Below, one piece after another: positions 36,010 through 46,710 of a DNA stretch of 64,000 bases. Under the pieces are notes generated by a model. The model was not told where the DNA came from. It searched no databases and worked only from the letters and a program-made list of their open reading frames with translations. This stretch comes from Taxawa tesnikishii (nom. ined.) (taxonomy: Eukaryota; Ascomycota; Dothideomycetes; Dothideales). The position numbers and the translations under genes were made by a program. Within the stretch, counting starts at the first letter, position 1. Every line of letters starts with the position of its first letter. The stretch is taken from positions 682,001-746,000 of the forward strand of contig JAPDRO010000008.1 in the NCBI GenBank assembly GCA_030247885.1, written 5' to 3'.

Positions 36010-37497
36010 TCAATGGGGCCCTTTTCCAGAAGCCTTCAGGTCATCGATGTGACTAGCATGCGCTAGAAGGAACTTACAGCAAGTCAACGTGTACTTGCAA
36101 GCCCTCGTCCACATCTCCTCCTGATTGAATGCGCCAAGTTTAATGCTTGCTTCTCCTTTCGCATCTCCGATTTTGTCTTTGTTGATTTTGTATGGCAGTT
36201 TGTAACCCGAAGCCAGCCCGCCGTTGCTGGGGTGCGACGAGGTGCGCTCGACGTGTTCGCCCAGTTGCCGCAGACATTCCAAGAACGCAACCATAGCATT
36301 GTCAAATCCTCTATGCAAGAAGCCCAAGCCGAGTGGCAAGTCGCCCGTGCAGAAAAGCTCCAACTGTGTCACCTTAGGCTTGGCGGACCGTGACTGTTCG
36401 CTGGTTGACGTGCCTTGAGGATATTCCAACCTGTGTATCTTGGAAGCAGAGCCAAGCGGAACCAAAGCGTATCCCTCGAAAGCAAAGGCCAGCTTCTCAG
36501 CTACAACACTCAACAGCAATACTGTCTGACCCCAAGCTGCATTAATCTCCGGCCATTCGACAGTATGATCAGGCAATCTGCCGAGGCGAAGTCCGTTGAT
36601 GGTGCCGAAGTAGCCATCATGAGCAATACAAAAGGAGTCGTTGTAGACGTTCGTCCGCTGAAGAGACTCTAGAAGTTTACTGTCTTGAGCAAATTGAGTT
36701 TGCAGACTATCGCGTTCCTCTTTGAATTTGTTCAGGGTCAAATCAAAGGTATTTCGCTCGCGCCAGAAGGCTTCTTCTTCCTCACAAAGAGCGGCAGCTT
36801 CATCATCGAGAGCAGCAATCTCTTCCTCCATGGCTGCTTTGGCCGCTTCGAGAGCCTCAAGCTCCTCCATGGCCTTCTTCTCCTTCTCTCGGGCTTCGGA
36901 GAGAGCTCGACGCGCACGTTGCTGTTCTTCTTCGGTTGGGATATCTTCCTGAGCTTGTTTCAAGAACTGTACATAAGTATCTCGCTCCTTGTTGACGCTC
37001 TTTTGACGATCTTCCAGACCGGCAAGAAGCAACTCTGTACACTCTGAACAGACTGGATGATCGATGTCTGAGCGTGAAGATAGGATTTCGAATAGCCGAA
37101 GGTTCCTCTCCATTTGCTGCGATAAGGGCGTAATATCTTCGTCCTTTTTAGGGGAAGACTGCTGCTTTGACGAGCGTTCGAGTGGAGACTTCTGCTCTTC
37201 TGGCGGGAACGTATCGACTTGTGACTGACTGAGCATCACAAATGACATAGCAGGGTTGACGGGCGTCGAGCTCTTGACAGGAGCTGGGACATTGCGTTTG
37301 TGCTGAGGCGATGTGGCATGTTGAGAGACTTCAGCATAATGGCTCCTACGTTCCTTTGCTGCAAGTGCTTTCGGCGGTTCTGGAGCTTGGGGTTTCACGA
37401 TCGGCGCAGAATCAGTCAAGATTTTGAAGGAGGCTGGATTAAGATTTTCCAAGGAGCCATCGAGCCTCAGAGGAGTCCTGCATTTTTGGCAGTACAT
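36010..37497 (-). CDS. ATG6: Beclin-1/Vps30, subunit of the Vps34 PI3-kinase complexes
   Basis: A single intact 495-residue ORF from the ATG at 37497. Atg6 scaffolds the class III PI3-kinase complexes that start autophagy and serve vacuolar sorting. The N-terminus has CQKCRTPL, paired with CSECTELL near residue 150. A Ser/Pro-rich linker is followed by the coiled coil (about residues 165-270, EEEQQRARRALSEAREKEKKAMEELE). The conserved C-terminal BARA domain starts at NVYNDSFCIAHDGYFGTINGLRLGRLP and continues through INAAWGQTVLLL and YKLPYKI. Length matches other filamentous fungi. It is transcribed divergently from SCM3 across 374 bp. Confidence 0.97.
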   Translation of the reverse strand: MYCQKCRTPLRLDGSLENLNPASFKILTDSAPIVKPQAPEPPKALAAKERRSHYAEVSQHATSPQHKRNVPAPVKSSTPVNPAMSFVMLSQSQVDTFPPEEQKSPLERSSKQQSSPKKDEDITPLSQQMERNLRLFEILSSRSDIDHPVCSECTELLLAGLEDRQKSVNKERDTYVQFLKQAQEDIPTEEEQQRARRALSEAREKEKKAMEELEALEAAKAAMEEEIAALDDEAAALCEEEEAFWRERNTFDLTLNKFKEERDSLQTQFAQDSKLLESLQRTNVYNDSFCIAHDGYFGTINGLRLGRLPDHTVEWPEINAAWGQTVLLLSVVAEKLAFAFEGYALVPLGSASKIHRLEYPQGTSTSEQSRSAKPKVTQLELFCTGDLPLGLGFLHRGFDNAMVAFLECLRQLGEHVERTSSHPSNGGLASGYKLPYKINKDKIGDAKGEASIKLGAFNQEEMWTRACKYTLTCCKFLLAHASHIDDLKASGKGPH

Positions 37498-37871
37498 TGT
37501 CGGCTTTATAGGTCCTCCGGTCCAGTTAATATCAGTACGACAATCCTCCTCTCACATTCTCAATCACTTCGGGATACTGATTGATAAGTGATGATCCCAT
37601 GCGTAACAGTACGTGATATCTTGATTTTGATGCAAGAGTGTGTTGGACGAAGTTCACATGCTCGCAGTTTCCCAAACCTGGAGCAGACTTCGGCAAACCT
37701 TCCCTTTTTCGCTGGCCGGTTTCTCGACCTTAGTTTTAATTGCTTGACGCGTTACACAACCCACTCCCCATCACTGTACGCGTCTCGATGCGATCGACGG
37801 TATGAACACGGTGTCGCATGTCCATATAGAGGAGCTGGAAAGAGGGACGGAGCGTCCTCAAGGCCGCGACA
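37498..37871. promoter_or_regulatory. Shared divergent promoter of ATG6 and SCM3
   Basis: A 374-bp interval between the two start codons with no gene of its own. It must hold both promoters. I see no strong TATA box or recognisable binding site. Confidence 0.55.
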
Positions 37872-40800
37872 ATGGATTTTCGAGACGGACACTATCAAGG
37901 CTATGATCCGGCTATCGAATTGGAACGGGAACGCAGAGCGAATGACAACAAGCTTAAGACGACCTTCGAGCGCATATTCGAGAAGTACGGAAAGGACTTT
38001 TCCAATGTCGGTGACGAGATTGATATGGAGACGGGGAGATTGTAGTGGACCACGGACACATAGCGTACATGCGGCACGAGCGGGATGTTGGAGGCACGAG
38101 CGCATCCTCGCAGTTCGTGCGCGCATTCGCCGAAGAGATGGAAGAGGAGGATTCAGGTTCTGTCGAGAGCGAGGATGATCAAGAGGAAGACAACGAAGCG
38201 GATGAGCTTAGCTCCGAGTTTGGCAAACATGGAGCACCATCACGAATGGAAGATACCCCTGGATCAGAAGGCGATGTGGAGGACTCTGAGGGCAGCGCTG
38301 TACGTTCGACGTCGCATGCGACCGGTGGTTCCAGCTTACGAAAGGTTCAGTCGGACAGCGAGGACTCATTGCTGCGCAGTCAGGAAGAGGACTCGCCAGA
38401 GCAACGCCAACAGCCACAACCTACAATTGAACAGACTACAGCTGCTCAAATAGCTGCTGGCGGAATTATGAATATTGTGCCCGCTATCTCGAACTCCCTG
38501 GCTACAATCGTACCGCAAACATCAGGTCAGCCGCTCCAGATTGACCCTGTTGCCATTCAACAGCTTGGTCAAAATATTGCGAATGAAATCGTGAAATTCC
38601 TCATGAATCTGAACAACCCTGTTGCGCAACACAACCCATCAAACCCTTGGAGCGTGCCGGAACTTCCGGTGGATGCCTTCGCGCCACCGAGATACCTCGA
38701 AGCTCGTTCGAGACATGGACTGACCCCTCGACCACGACGTTTGTCTCCATCTCCTGCGATGACGCCTAATCCAGGACAGTCTCTCTGGGAACCCGAGAGA
38801 GTCCCCAAAGGCGCCGTGGGATGATCCGCGAAACGGCATCACGCCCATCCAATCTTCCATCAGTAGGCCATCTTCTCCGCAGCAGAACAGATGGCCAGCA
38901 TCAGCGCAGTATAGAAAACCGTCCGCAGCAGTTGCTCCTGGATGAGGGGTTCAATCATCGCTACACATCGAACAATCATCAACCTACTGCCTATGATATA
39001 CCCGTTTCTGAGAATGAGGATCCTGCGATGGCAGTGAACCGTAGTGATGGCTATTCGGCGAACACGAAGCGCCGTGTGCACTCGCTGAGGGTCAAGTTCA
39101 CCCCGAAAGAGGATGAGATGATCAAGCGTTTGAAAGAGATCGATAGACTTCCCTGGCAAGAGATTGGTGATCTTTTCCCTGGAAGAAGTGTGAGCTCAAT
39201 TCAAGGTCGTTACAGTAGGGTGCTGAAAGACCTTTCACTTCCACTCCTCCAAAGGCTTCCTCGTCACCCTTCCGGAGAGAAATCGTCGAGATCCTCGACG
39301 ACGAGACGGAAGACGACGCCACAGTTTACACAATCGAAGACTACCCTAGGATCAAATACGAAGACGAGCATGAGGAACTTCGGACTCCGTACGCAGCTCC
39401 ATCGGCTCGAAGGTTGGAGCAAACCCTCTGTTACGCAGAGCTCTCGGCAAGCGAATCGTAGAACATGCCACACCTCAAAGGCACGACCGTAGTTATCATG
39501 AAATTCGGTCAGATTTGCCGCAAGGGTCGATAAAAATGGAGTCGGACCCTCCGATGCCTCCACAGCTCGTGGAGAACCCCTGGGTTGACGAACAAACATT
39601 AGGCCAGCCGCCGTACGCACCCGTCGTGCCCTCCATGCTATCTAAAGCTGTGCCCGGTTATACGCAACAGGAGGAGGAAGCAGAAAGAGAAGATGATGAG
39701 GGTGAATGGCATGGTGACCACCTATTGCCTATACCTGTTCCCGACGAAGATACCGAAGACGAGTGGCTACCATATCGAGCCGACGATCGCTACTCGGACG
39801 AAGAAGCAAGCTTTCTTCCTTCGAAATCTGTGTACAAGACACCAAAGTCCACTCGCAAACAGCCATACTACATTGAGGACTCGGAGAACTATCTTATGGA
39901 TGGCATGGATGTGGACACTGGTGCTGAAAGCGACGATGACACGGAGGCAGAGGTGGATGCGTTGGGCGCAGATTCTGCTACACCGCCTGCTAGAGATGTA
40001 ACGCTCACTGGAAGTGGGCGTCCAGGGAAAAGAAAGAGAACGATCGATCCAAACGAAAATGAGTTTGACGCATCCAGACCCGAGCTCAGTATTGAGCCTG
40101 CCAGGACACAGGAGATGATGCCAGGACCTTCCACATCAACTAACGGCGCTTTTGATACCCTTGAATTCACCGCAACGAAAATGCGGAAGAAAGCGATCGA
40201 AATCCTGAGACTAAAGATACAGCAGGCTACGCTGGATGGCAATCCCTACACCCGTGAGGAAATCACCCAGATGTACGAGGAGATTCAGGAGAGATACCCA
40301 ATCAAAGTCTCGTTTCCAGAACTTCGGCTGGAGCCTCGCAAGCCTTTGAGCAGCACAAAGAGAATTGCAAGAAGGCAGAGAGATCCGGGGAGCCCCGTGC
40401 TAAGAGACAACGGAAGAAAAAGAAGAGGAAGACTACTGACGAGGTTCAAGCGGAGATTGCAGCTGCGATCGCAGAAGAGCGAGCCGCAGTCGAGAAGGCT
40501 GCTCTCGAGAAGGCCCAACAGACAGCTCGTGAGCAGGCAGCTCAAGCGGCCGAGAAGGCAGCACACGGTCCGCCGCCTATACCTACACCCCCATCCAGCG
40601 GTCACGCGAGGAAGCTGATTGCTCAAAACGCTCTAGCAACCTACAACTCTCCAGCAGCACTCATCCTCCAGCGTGTCAGGGCGGAGGCAACTACCATCCC
40701 CAACACGGAATCTCCCTCTTTGTCGAGAATCGCAGACTCTTCCAGCAAACGACAAGAAGACAAAGCGCGCATAGACTCAGAACCCCCAGCCCGGCATATG

Positions 40801-41666
40801 TTCAATGACCGTCATGACGTCGATGAGGATAACAATGAGGATAACACGTCGATATTCCTGTCGCGCAGCGGCGCCACCATCGAGTCGACTTTCGACCAGA
40901 TGACGCGTAAGCTACCCAGGACAGCCAGAGATCACTTCCACCATAAGGTGCAACGGATCGCAGACGCGAACCGCGTGGGGACTCCAGATGACACCGATTC
41001 TCAGGCCGAAAAACCGGCTCCTCCAAGTATGGCCGACGCCAGAGCTAAGATCGCTGCTGCCATGGCCGAGATATCTCAGTATACCAAACCAGCAACTCCT
41101 CGGCCAGTCCCTGCGCGTCCTGGAGCAACCCCAGCTGTGCAGACACCGAAGCTGTTCACCAACCCTGAGCGTGCGCAGCCCGAATCGGCGCCGCTGCCGC
41201 GTCCTGATCCTCCGGAATCGTTCTTGGCACAACGCTCTGCATCCTCCATACCAGCGCAAAACCGCACCTCGACTCCCAGCCACTCCGGCCATCTGCCACC
41301 AAGCTCGCTTCGCAAGACTCCGCCACCGCCACCGCCACCGCCGACGTCACTATCATCGCAACCCGCGAAAACGTCACCAACAGCGTACCCCCATCCCAAC
41401 CTCCAACCCGCACCATCCTGCCGCAGATCCACCGAACCCGCAGCCAGTCCAAAGCACTCCGCTCCAGCTCGCCCGTGCCGTGGATTTCGCAGCCGTCGTC
41501 ACGGTCATCGTCGAGCGCGAGAAAGCGGTATCACCCCACGAATCAGGCGGTGGGTATCCCGCTCGGCGAGCACCCAGAGTTAGCGGCGCATTATGTGCGC
41601 AAGGAGCCGCCGCCGCAGCAGAGGAGGATTGTTGAGGTAGGGGATGAGGAGGATGAGCTGGCTTAG
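37872..41666 (+). CDS. SCM3: Scm3/HJURP-like CENP-A chaperone with Myb/SANT domain, frame broken several times
   Basis: The start ATG at 37872 opens MDFRDGHYQGYDPAIELERE, then the Scm3 domain LKTTFERIFEKYGKDFSNVGDEIDMETG and, in the next frame, DHGHIAYMRHERDVGG. Scm3 delivers the centromeric histone CENP-A. An acidic Ser/Glu region follows. Around 39070-39230 there is a Myb/SANT domain (KFTPKEDEMIKRLKEIDRLPWQEIGDLFPGRSVSSIQGRY). Next come a long acidic part and a basic NLS-like stretch with a coiled coil (EVQAEIAAAIAEERAAVEKAA, near 40440-40560), then a disordered end finishing RRIVEVGDEEDELA. The reading frame changes at about seven places, several at runs such as GGGG (38033-38036) and TTT (40345-40347), but conserved content continues throughout. 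Total span is about 1265 codons, in the range of long filamentous-fungal Scm3 proteins. One gene is the best reading; two neighbouring genes cannot be excluded. Confidence 0.75.
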
Positions 41667-42324
41667 AAGAAGGGATGTAGAACCAAGAGAGTCAAAACTA
41701 CGGGGTGTAAGGTGGTTCAAGAAAAGGTGCGTCGTTTGAGCTTGGCACGAAGTGCAAGTCCCTCAAGATGGCGGAGTCGGGAACGTAGTTACGGGTGCTT
41801 GCTCTGGCAGAGGTGGCGTGGCTAAGTGGCTTTATCCTTGCTTGTGTAGTGTATGACTCTGTAGAATTTGCCTTTTCTGAGCTACTTAGTCTCCGTCGTA
41901 CGCTTCACCTGAGCTTCTCTTGAGTTTTACTCGAGTTTCACTTAAGTCTTACCGGAGCTTCACTGCACTTGCATCACGTCCAAGTGGCCACACCACATGG
42001 AACGAGTTTCGAGGTATAGAAATATCAATGTTGGCTGCTCATGTCAACGGAAGCCCAGTGCGCAAGGAGGGAAGCCAGTTCTTCTAGGATGCGCAGTGGT
42101 CGACTCGTCTGGTGCGTTGCACGTCGTGATGGCAGCCGATCGAACAAAGTCGGCGGATCGGATGAAGCCGAGTTTGAGGCTGGAGGTGAATTTCCATCTT
42201 CGTGCCAGAGGGCGCGACACCGAATCGAGGCAGCAGCAGTCAGTTCTTTTGTTACCCACGAAACGATTCTCTCCGTCCAATTCGTCTATGTTGTTCGTCC
42301 CCATTCCAACAAGCCACCCCCTTG
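41667..42324. other. Convergent spacer, no gene seen
   Basis: About 660 bp with a short repetitive patch near 41908-41965 (GAGCTTC/GAGTTTC/AAGTCTTACC-like units). No supported gene. Confidence 0.4.
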
Positions 42325-44070
42325 TCACTCCTTCAACTCCAATATCTCATCGAGCGTGTACTCCGTCTCGCCCCCAATGGTCCCAGCCTTAGCCCAGAAC
42401 TTGCTCAGATGCCTAGTCCCAGAGTCGCACAGGATCGTTACAATGCGGTGACCCGGACCCAATTCTCTCGCTAGCTTGGCAGCTGCCACGCCTACGAGGA
42501 GAAAGAGAGAGTTAGCTTGCAGGCACACAAACGGGGAAGGTGGAGGAGACTTGCAGTTCACAGCACTGGAGGAACCGATAAAGATGCCGTCGCGCTCGAC
42601 GAGCCAGCGGGCCATGCGCAGAGCTTGCCCGTCGTAGACGCGGATGGCGTCGTCGATGAGGGCGCGCCCGGCTTCGAAGTTTGCGGTCACGCGGTTCACG
42701 CCTATGCCTTCGACGATCGTGTCGACCTAGTACCCGCGTCAGCGGTCAGCCAATCGGCGCTCCTAAACACTCGCCCTGATCGCAATGTCGATACGGTCTA
42801 CAGCCCCTCCATCATCGCTTGCTACTCGGGGATGCATCCGCAGCAAGTGGCGATACGGACCTGATGTCTCCTCCTCGTACCCTCCCTCTCGGTACTACTG
42901 AACATGACCCCGTGCTTGATCCGGTTGTACAGCCCCGATCCCTGGGGGTCCGCCAGTACGACCTTCATGCCCGGAATGCGTGGCTTCAGATACATGGCGC
43001 AGCCCGAGATGGTGCCGCCCGTGCCGGCGCCGGCGACGAAGGCGGAAAGCTGGCCGGAGGTCTGGGTGTAGATCTCGGGACCGGTGGTGGTGTAGTGCGC
43101 GAGGTGGTTAGAGGCGTTTTCGAACTGGTCCGCAAAGAAACCGCGGCCGGGGATGTTGGGGTCGCGAGTGTGCTCTTCGGCGCGTTGGCGGGCTGCGAGG
43201 GGCGTGAGTTGGTGTTGGAGGGATTGGCGCTGGGAGATGGGATTGGACGAGGAGGGATGGATGAGGATATGCGGGAATGATTGGGGAGGCACGGGAAAAA
43301 GGAAGGACGTACCGACGTTTACGAATTGACCTTTGTCGACGATGCTGGCTGGCTTGACTCTCTCGACGACTGCGCCGAGCTTGAGCAGGAGGTCGCTCTT
43401 CTCGGTCGCTTGGTCGTTGGGCATGCATCTACACAACCGGGCTCAGCACTGTCATCTCATCAAAGCTCCAACAACCAAACAAAAGCAATGCAGTTCGTCG
43501 TGATACCTGAGTAGAACGGAATGCAAGATCTACATACATGTGTGCCAGGTAGCCTCTCGCTCTACAGATGGCCGCCAACGAGATGCCCGTACTCCCCACC
43601 GTGCCCTCGTACACCTTGTCGCCTGAGTTTGGCGTCAACAAGCCCTCCTCTTCCGCCATCTTAATCATACTTAGCGCCACCCTATCCTTGGGACTGTTGC
43701 CCGCGCCATTCAAGAACTCGGCTTTGGCCAGGATCTCGCAGCCCGTGGCATCGCTCAAACTCTTGATCTTGATCAACGGCGTGTTACCGATGGCGCCCTC
43801 GATGCCTTCTTTGATCTCATATTCCCGGACTGCGGAAACGGAGCTGGGGGCGCCGGTGTGGGATTTCTCGCTGTCAATGAGGCGCACGTGGTCTGGTGCA
43901 TCGGGAGCGCGTGTGATGGTGTTGCTGGTGCGGGCGCGCCGGAGACGCGTGCGGAAGCGGTGTTCGAGGTCTGGGTAGAAGTCTTTGTAGCCTAGGGTCA
44001 GCAGCACGCCGGCGGCGAAGGCGAGCCCGATGTAGTATCTGTTCCAGTCATGTGCATTGGTGGTTGACAT
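42325..44070 (-). CDS. Cysteine synthase-like PLP enzyme with N-terminal membrane anchor
   Basis: Five exons (44070-43538, 43428-43313, 43192-42861, 42726-42555, 42491-42325) total 1320 nt, 439 residues, uninterrupted. The fold II PLP signature is complete: IGNTPLIKI, FLNGAGNSPKDRVALSMI (PLP Lys), the phosphate loop EGTVGSTGISLA, and VAGAGTGGTISGCAMYLK. The N-terminus has a hydrophobic segment (YYIGLAFAAGVLLTLGY), matching the mitochondrial outer-membrane cysteine-synthase-like group (yeast Mcy1) rather than soluble CysK. It may make cysteine from O-acetylserine, but activity of this group is uncertain. The last intron (42554-42492) is GC-AG. It is divergent from the methyltransferase gene over 270 bp. 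Confidence 0.93.
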
Positions 44071-44340
44071 GGTGGTAGATACGATGAGGCATTGCCTGCT
44101 TGGCGCTCTATGGCTGCATCTGCGCGGTGTCCCCAAGCAGTGTTCTATGTCTGCTTACTGCTTCTGATGACCACGCAGAGGTGCGAAGAGTGGAACAGAA
44201 ATGGAAGTCTTCGTGGAATGCCGGCATGGTATAGGAAGTTCGGCGCCAAGAATGCGGAAGTGAAGCGCGACTCCGCATTGTTTCGAGCTCTCTCTTCTTG
44301 ACCAGACCACGCATGGTTCGTACCAACAGATGATCCGCCA

Positions 44341-45952
44341 ATGGACTCGCCCGTCATAAACCAACTGTTCAAGCAGTTGTTCGCCCACCGACCGTGCCGA
44401 GCGTGCTCTCGCCATGCCACCGCCTTCGGATCGTACGGTGCGACACAGACGAGGAGCGCTTCACGGAGAGTTGAGAAGAGCACGTTGGAAAGCTCATGGC
44501 AGCAAAGAACGGATCATTTCCCTCAAGACAAGGCCGACGAGTTCAAGAGGTATCCCATGGTCACTTCGGATTCGATGAGACATCGCAAAGAGCGGCCGCG
44601 GCGGGCTAAGATGCTCATGCGGGACTTCGTGGAAGGTTAGCACAGGCGCACATAACAAGACACCGGAGGCCAGGCTAAAAGACATCTCAGACAGCTTGTA
44701 CAACCCTACATACGGTTATTTCTCCAAAGAAGCTACCATCTTCACGCCCGGCGAGCCGTTCGACTTCAACTCTTTCCCGGACGAAGCCTCCTTCAACCGC
44801 GAGCTTGGAGATCGATACACCAAGTTCGAGGATGCGCTGGACGAGAGAGAATACAAAGAAGCACGGCAGTTGTGGCACACACCGACCGAGCTCTTCAAGC
44901 CCTACTACGGAGAAGCAATCGCGCGGTACCTGGTCGCAAACTACAAGCTGTCGCTCTACCCATACCACGACCTCCTCATATACGAAATGGGCGCCGGAAA
45001 CGGCACGCTCATGCTCAACATCCTAGACTACATCCGCGCCTCGGACCCAGAAGTGTACGCGCGTACCAAGTTCCGCGTCATCGAAGTCTCGTCTGCACTC
45101 GCCTCACTGCAGACGGCGCAGCTGGCACGCAACGCCGAGTCGCGCGGGCACGCGGACAAAGTCAGCATCATCAACCGCTCCATCTTCGACTGGAAAGAAT
45201 ACGTCAGCTCGCCTTGCTTCTTTCTCGCCATGGAGGTCTTCGACAACTTCGCGCACGACGTGATCCGCTACCACCCTTTTACCGAGGAGCCCTTGCAGGG
45301 CCTCGCGCTCGTGGACAACGAGGGCGATTTCTTCGAATTCTACTCGCAGACACTCGACCCCGTCGCTGCGCGCTTCCTGCGCGTGCGTGACGCCGCCTGC
45401 GCAAACCGCAGCTACAACCACCCGCTAAGGGGTTCGCGCTTGCTGCGCAACCTGAGGAGTAAACTGCCCCTGGCTCCGAATCTGAGTACGCCGGAGTATA
45501 TTCCCACGCGCTTGATGAACTTTTTGACATCTTGAGGGAGTACTTTCCGGCGCACAGACTCGTGACGAGCGATTTCCATGCCCTGCCGGACGCGATTGAA
45601 GGCGTGAATGCGCCGGTGGTGCAGACGAGGTATCAGAGAAGGACGGTCCTTGTTCGGACACCTTTGGTTCGTAGCATCCCTCCTTTCCCCGCCATCCCAT
45701 CTCGACAAGGTCAAAGACGCAGTGCTAACGTGTCTCACGCAGGTCCACCAAGGCTTCTTCGATATCCTGTTCCCGACCGATTTTGGAGTCATGGAGGATA
45801 TTTACCGCGCCATTACGGGCAAGCTGACGCGCGTCATGACACACGAGGATTTCTTCAAGCGCTGGGCGTATGTCGAAGACACGCAAATGAGGAACGGGGA
45901 GAACCCGCTGCTGAGCTGGTACAAGAACGCCAGTGTCATGATCACTGTGTAG
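44341..45952 (+). CDS. MidA/NDUFAF7-like SAM-dependent methyltransferase, frame broken once
   Basis: Exons 44341-44635, 44691-45666 and 45743-45952 need one added base to give 493 residues. The first intron joins RDFVED to SLYNPTYGYFSK. The Rossmann motif I is LIYEMGAGNGTLMLNILDYI, with the acidic residue after beta-2 in FRVIEVSSAL. FLAMEVFDNFAHDVI is typical of the MidA (DUF185) superfamily, whose members methylate an Arg of complex I subunit NDUFS2; this fungal paralogue's target is unknown. The frame is lost at a TTTTT run (45521-45525) between LMNF and DILREYFP. The start at 44341 is the first ATG; the Arg/Ser-rich first 60 residues could be a mitochondrial presequence. Confidence 0.85.
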
Positions 45953-46710
45953 GCGGACTGTGGTTGTTCGGCGTCAGAGGTGGAGTAGATAATTGGCGCA
46001 GGTGCAGAGAGACTTGTATGGCGTGATCGTGAAGGGATCTATGCGCAGACCCGACCAAAACGAACACCGTCGTACTCGCACTCGTACTCTACGGATGAGC
46101 AGTTCCCACAGTTGTGAGTACCCGCGTAGCTGTCGTCACGGCAGAAGCACGAGGTGACTGTCCTCGTTAGCTTGGTTTGGGGAGGCATACAGGAACGCAT
46201 CTCGTGCACTCTCTACCCCCTTATATGTACCAAGAGGACGCCGGTCAGCTCTAGCGAAACGACCAACATGTAAATTGATACCACGCATGGACGTCTCGTC
46301 AATTGCATCAGATGTACGTTGGTCTTGGGAAGGGTGATGTTGACAAGCTCGTGTCCATTGAGTGTGTGGCGTGTGCAACGGTAGCGGTTCATGTTCATTC
46401 TGCTGGCTGTATCAGGTGCGGACGAGAGAGCGTCTGATTGGTCGACAATGACGAAGCTTGTTCATCCAAGGCAGTGTGAGTCCACGCCCGTTTTCCCATT
46501 CTCCTTGCTATGAGTCCTTTGTCCCTCCGACAAACACCATCGCAGAGACTGCCCGACTCCACATAGAACGGACCATCTACGGCGGTATCGGGTCGTGGCC
46601 GAGTGCGGTAACAGCGTTGCAGCGCTGGGACGCTCTTGAGTATTCATCTGCCTGCCCCAGCTACACCGAAGAAGCAAGTATGATGCCGGCACAAATCTTC
46701 TGAACCTTAC
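45953..46710. other. Tandem spacer, no gene seen
   Basis: About 760 bp between the methyltransferase and the hydrolase-phosphatase gene. Short ORFs only. Confidence 0.4.

Noticed and set aside
41156-41452. Minus-strand Gly/Val/Trp-rich ORFs opposite the end of SCM3
   Set aside because: They are shadows of Pro/Ser-rich codons on the plus strand.
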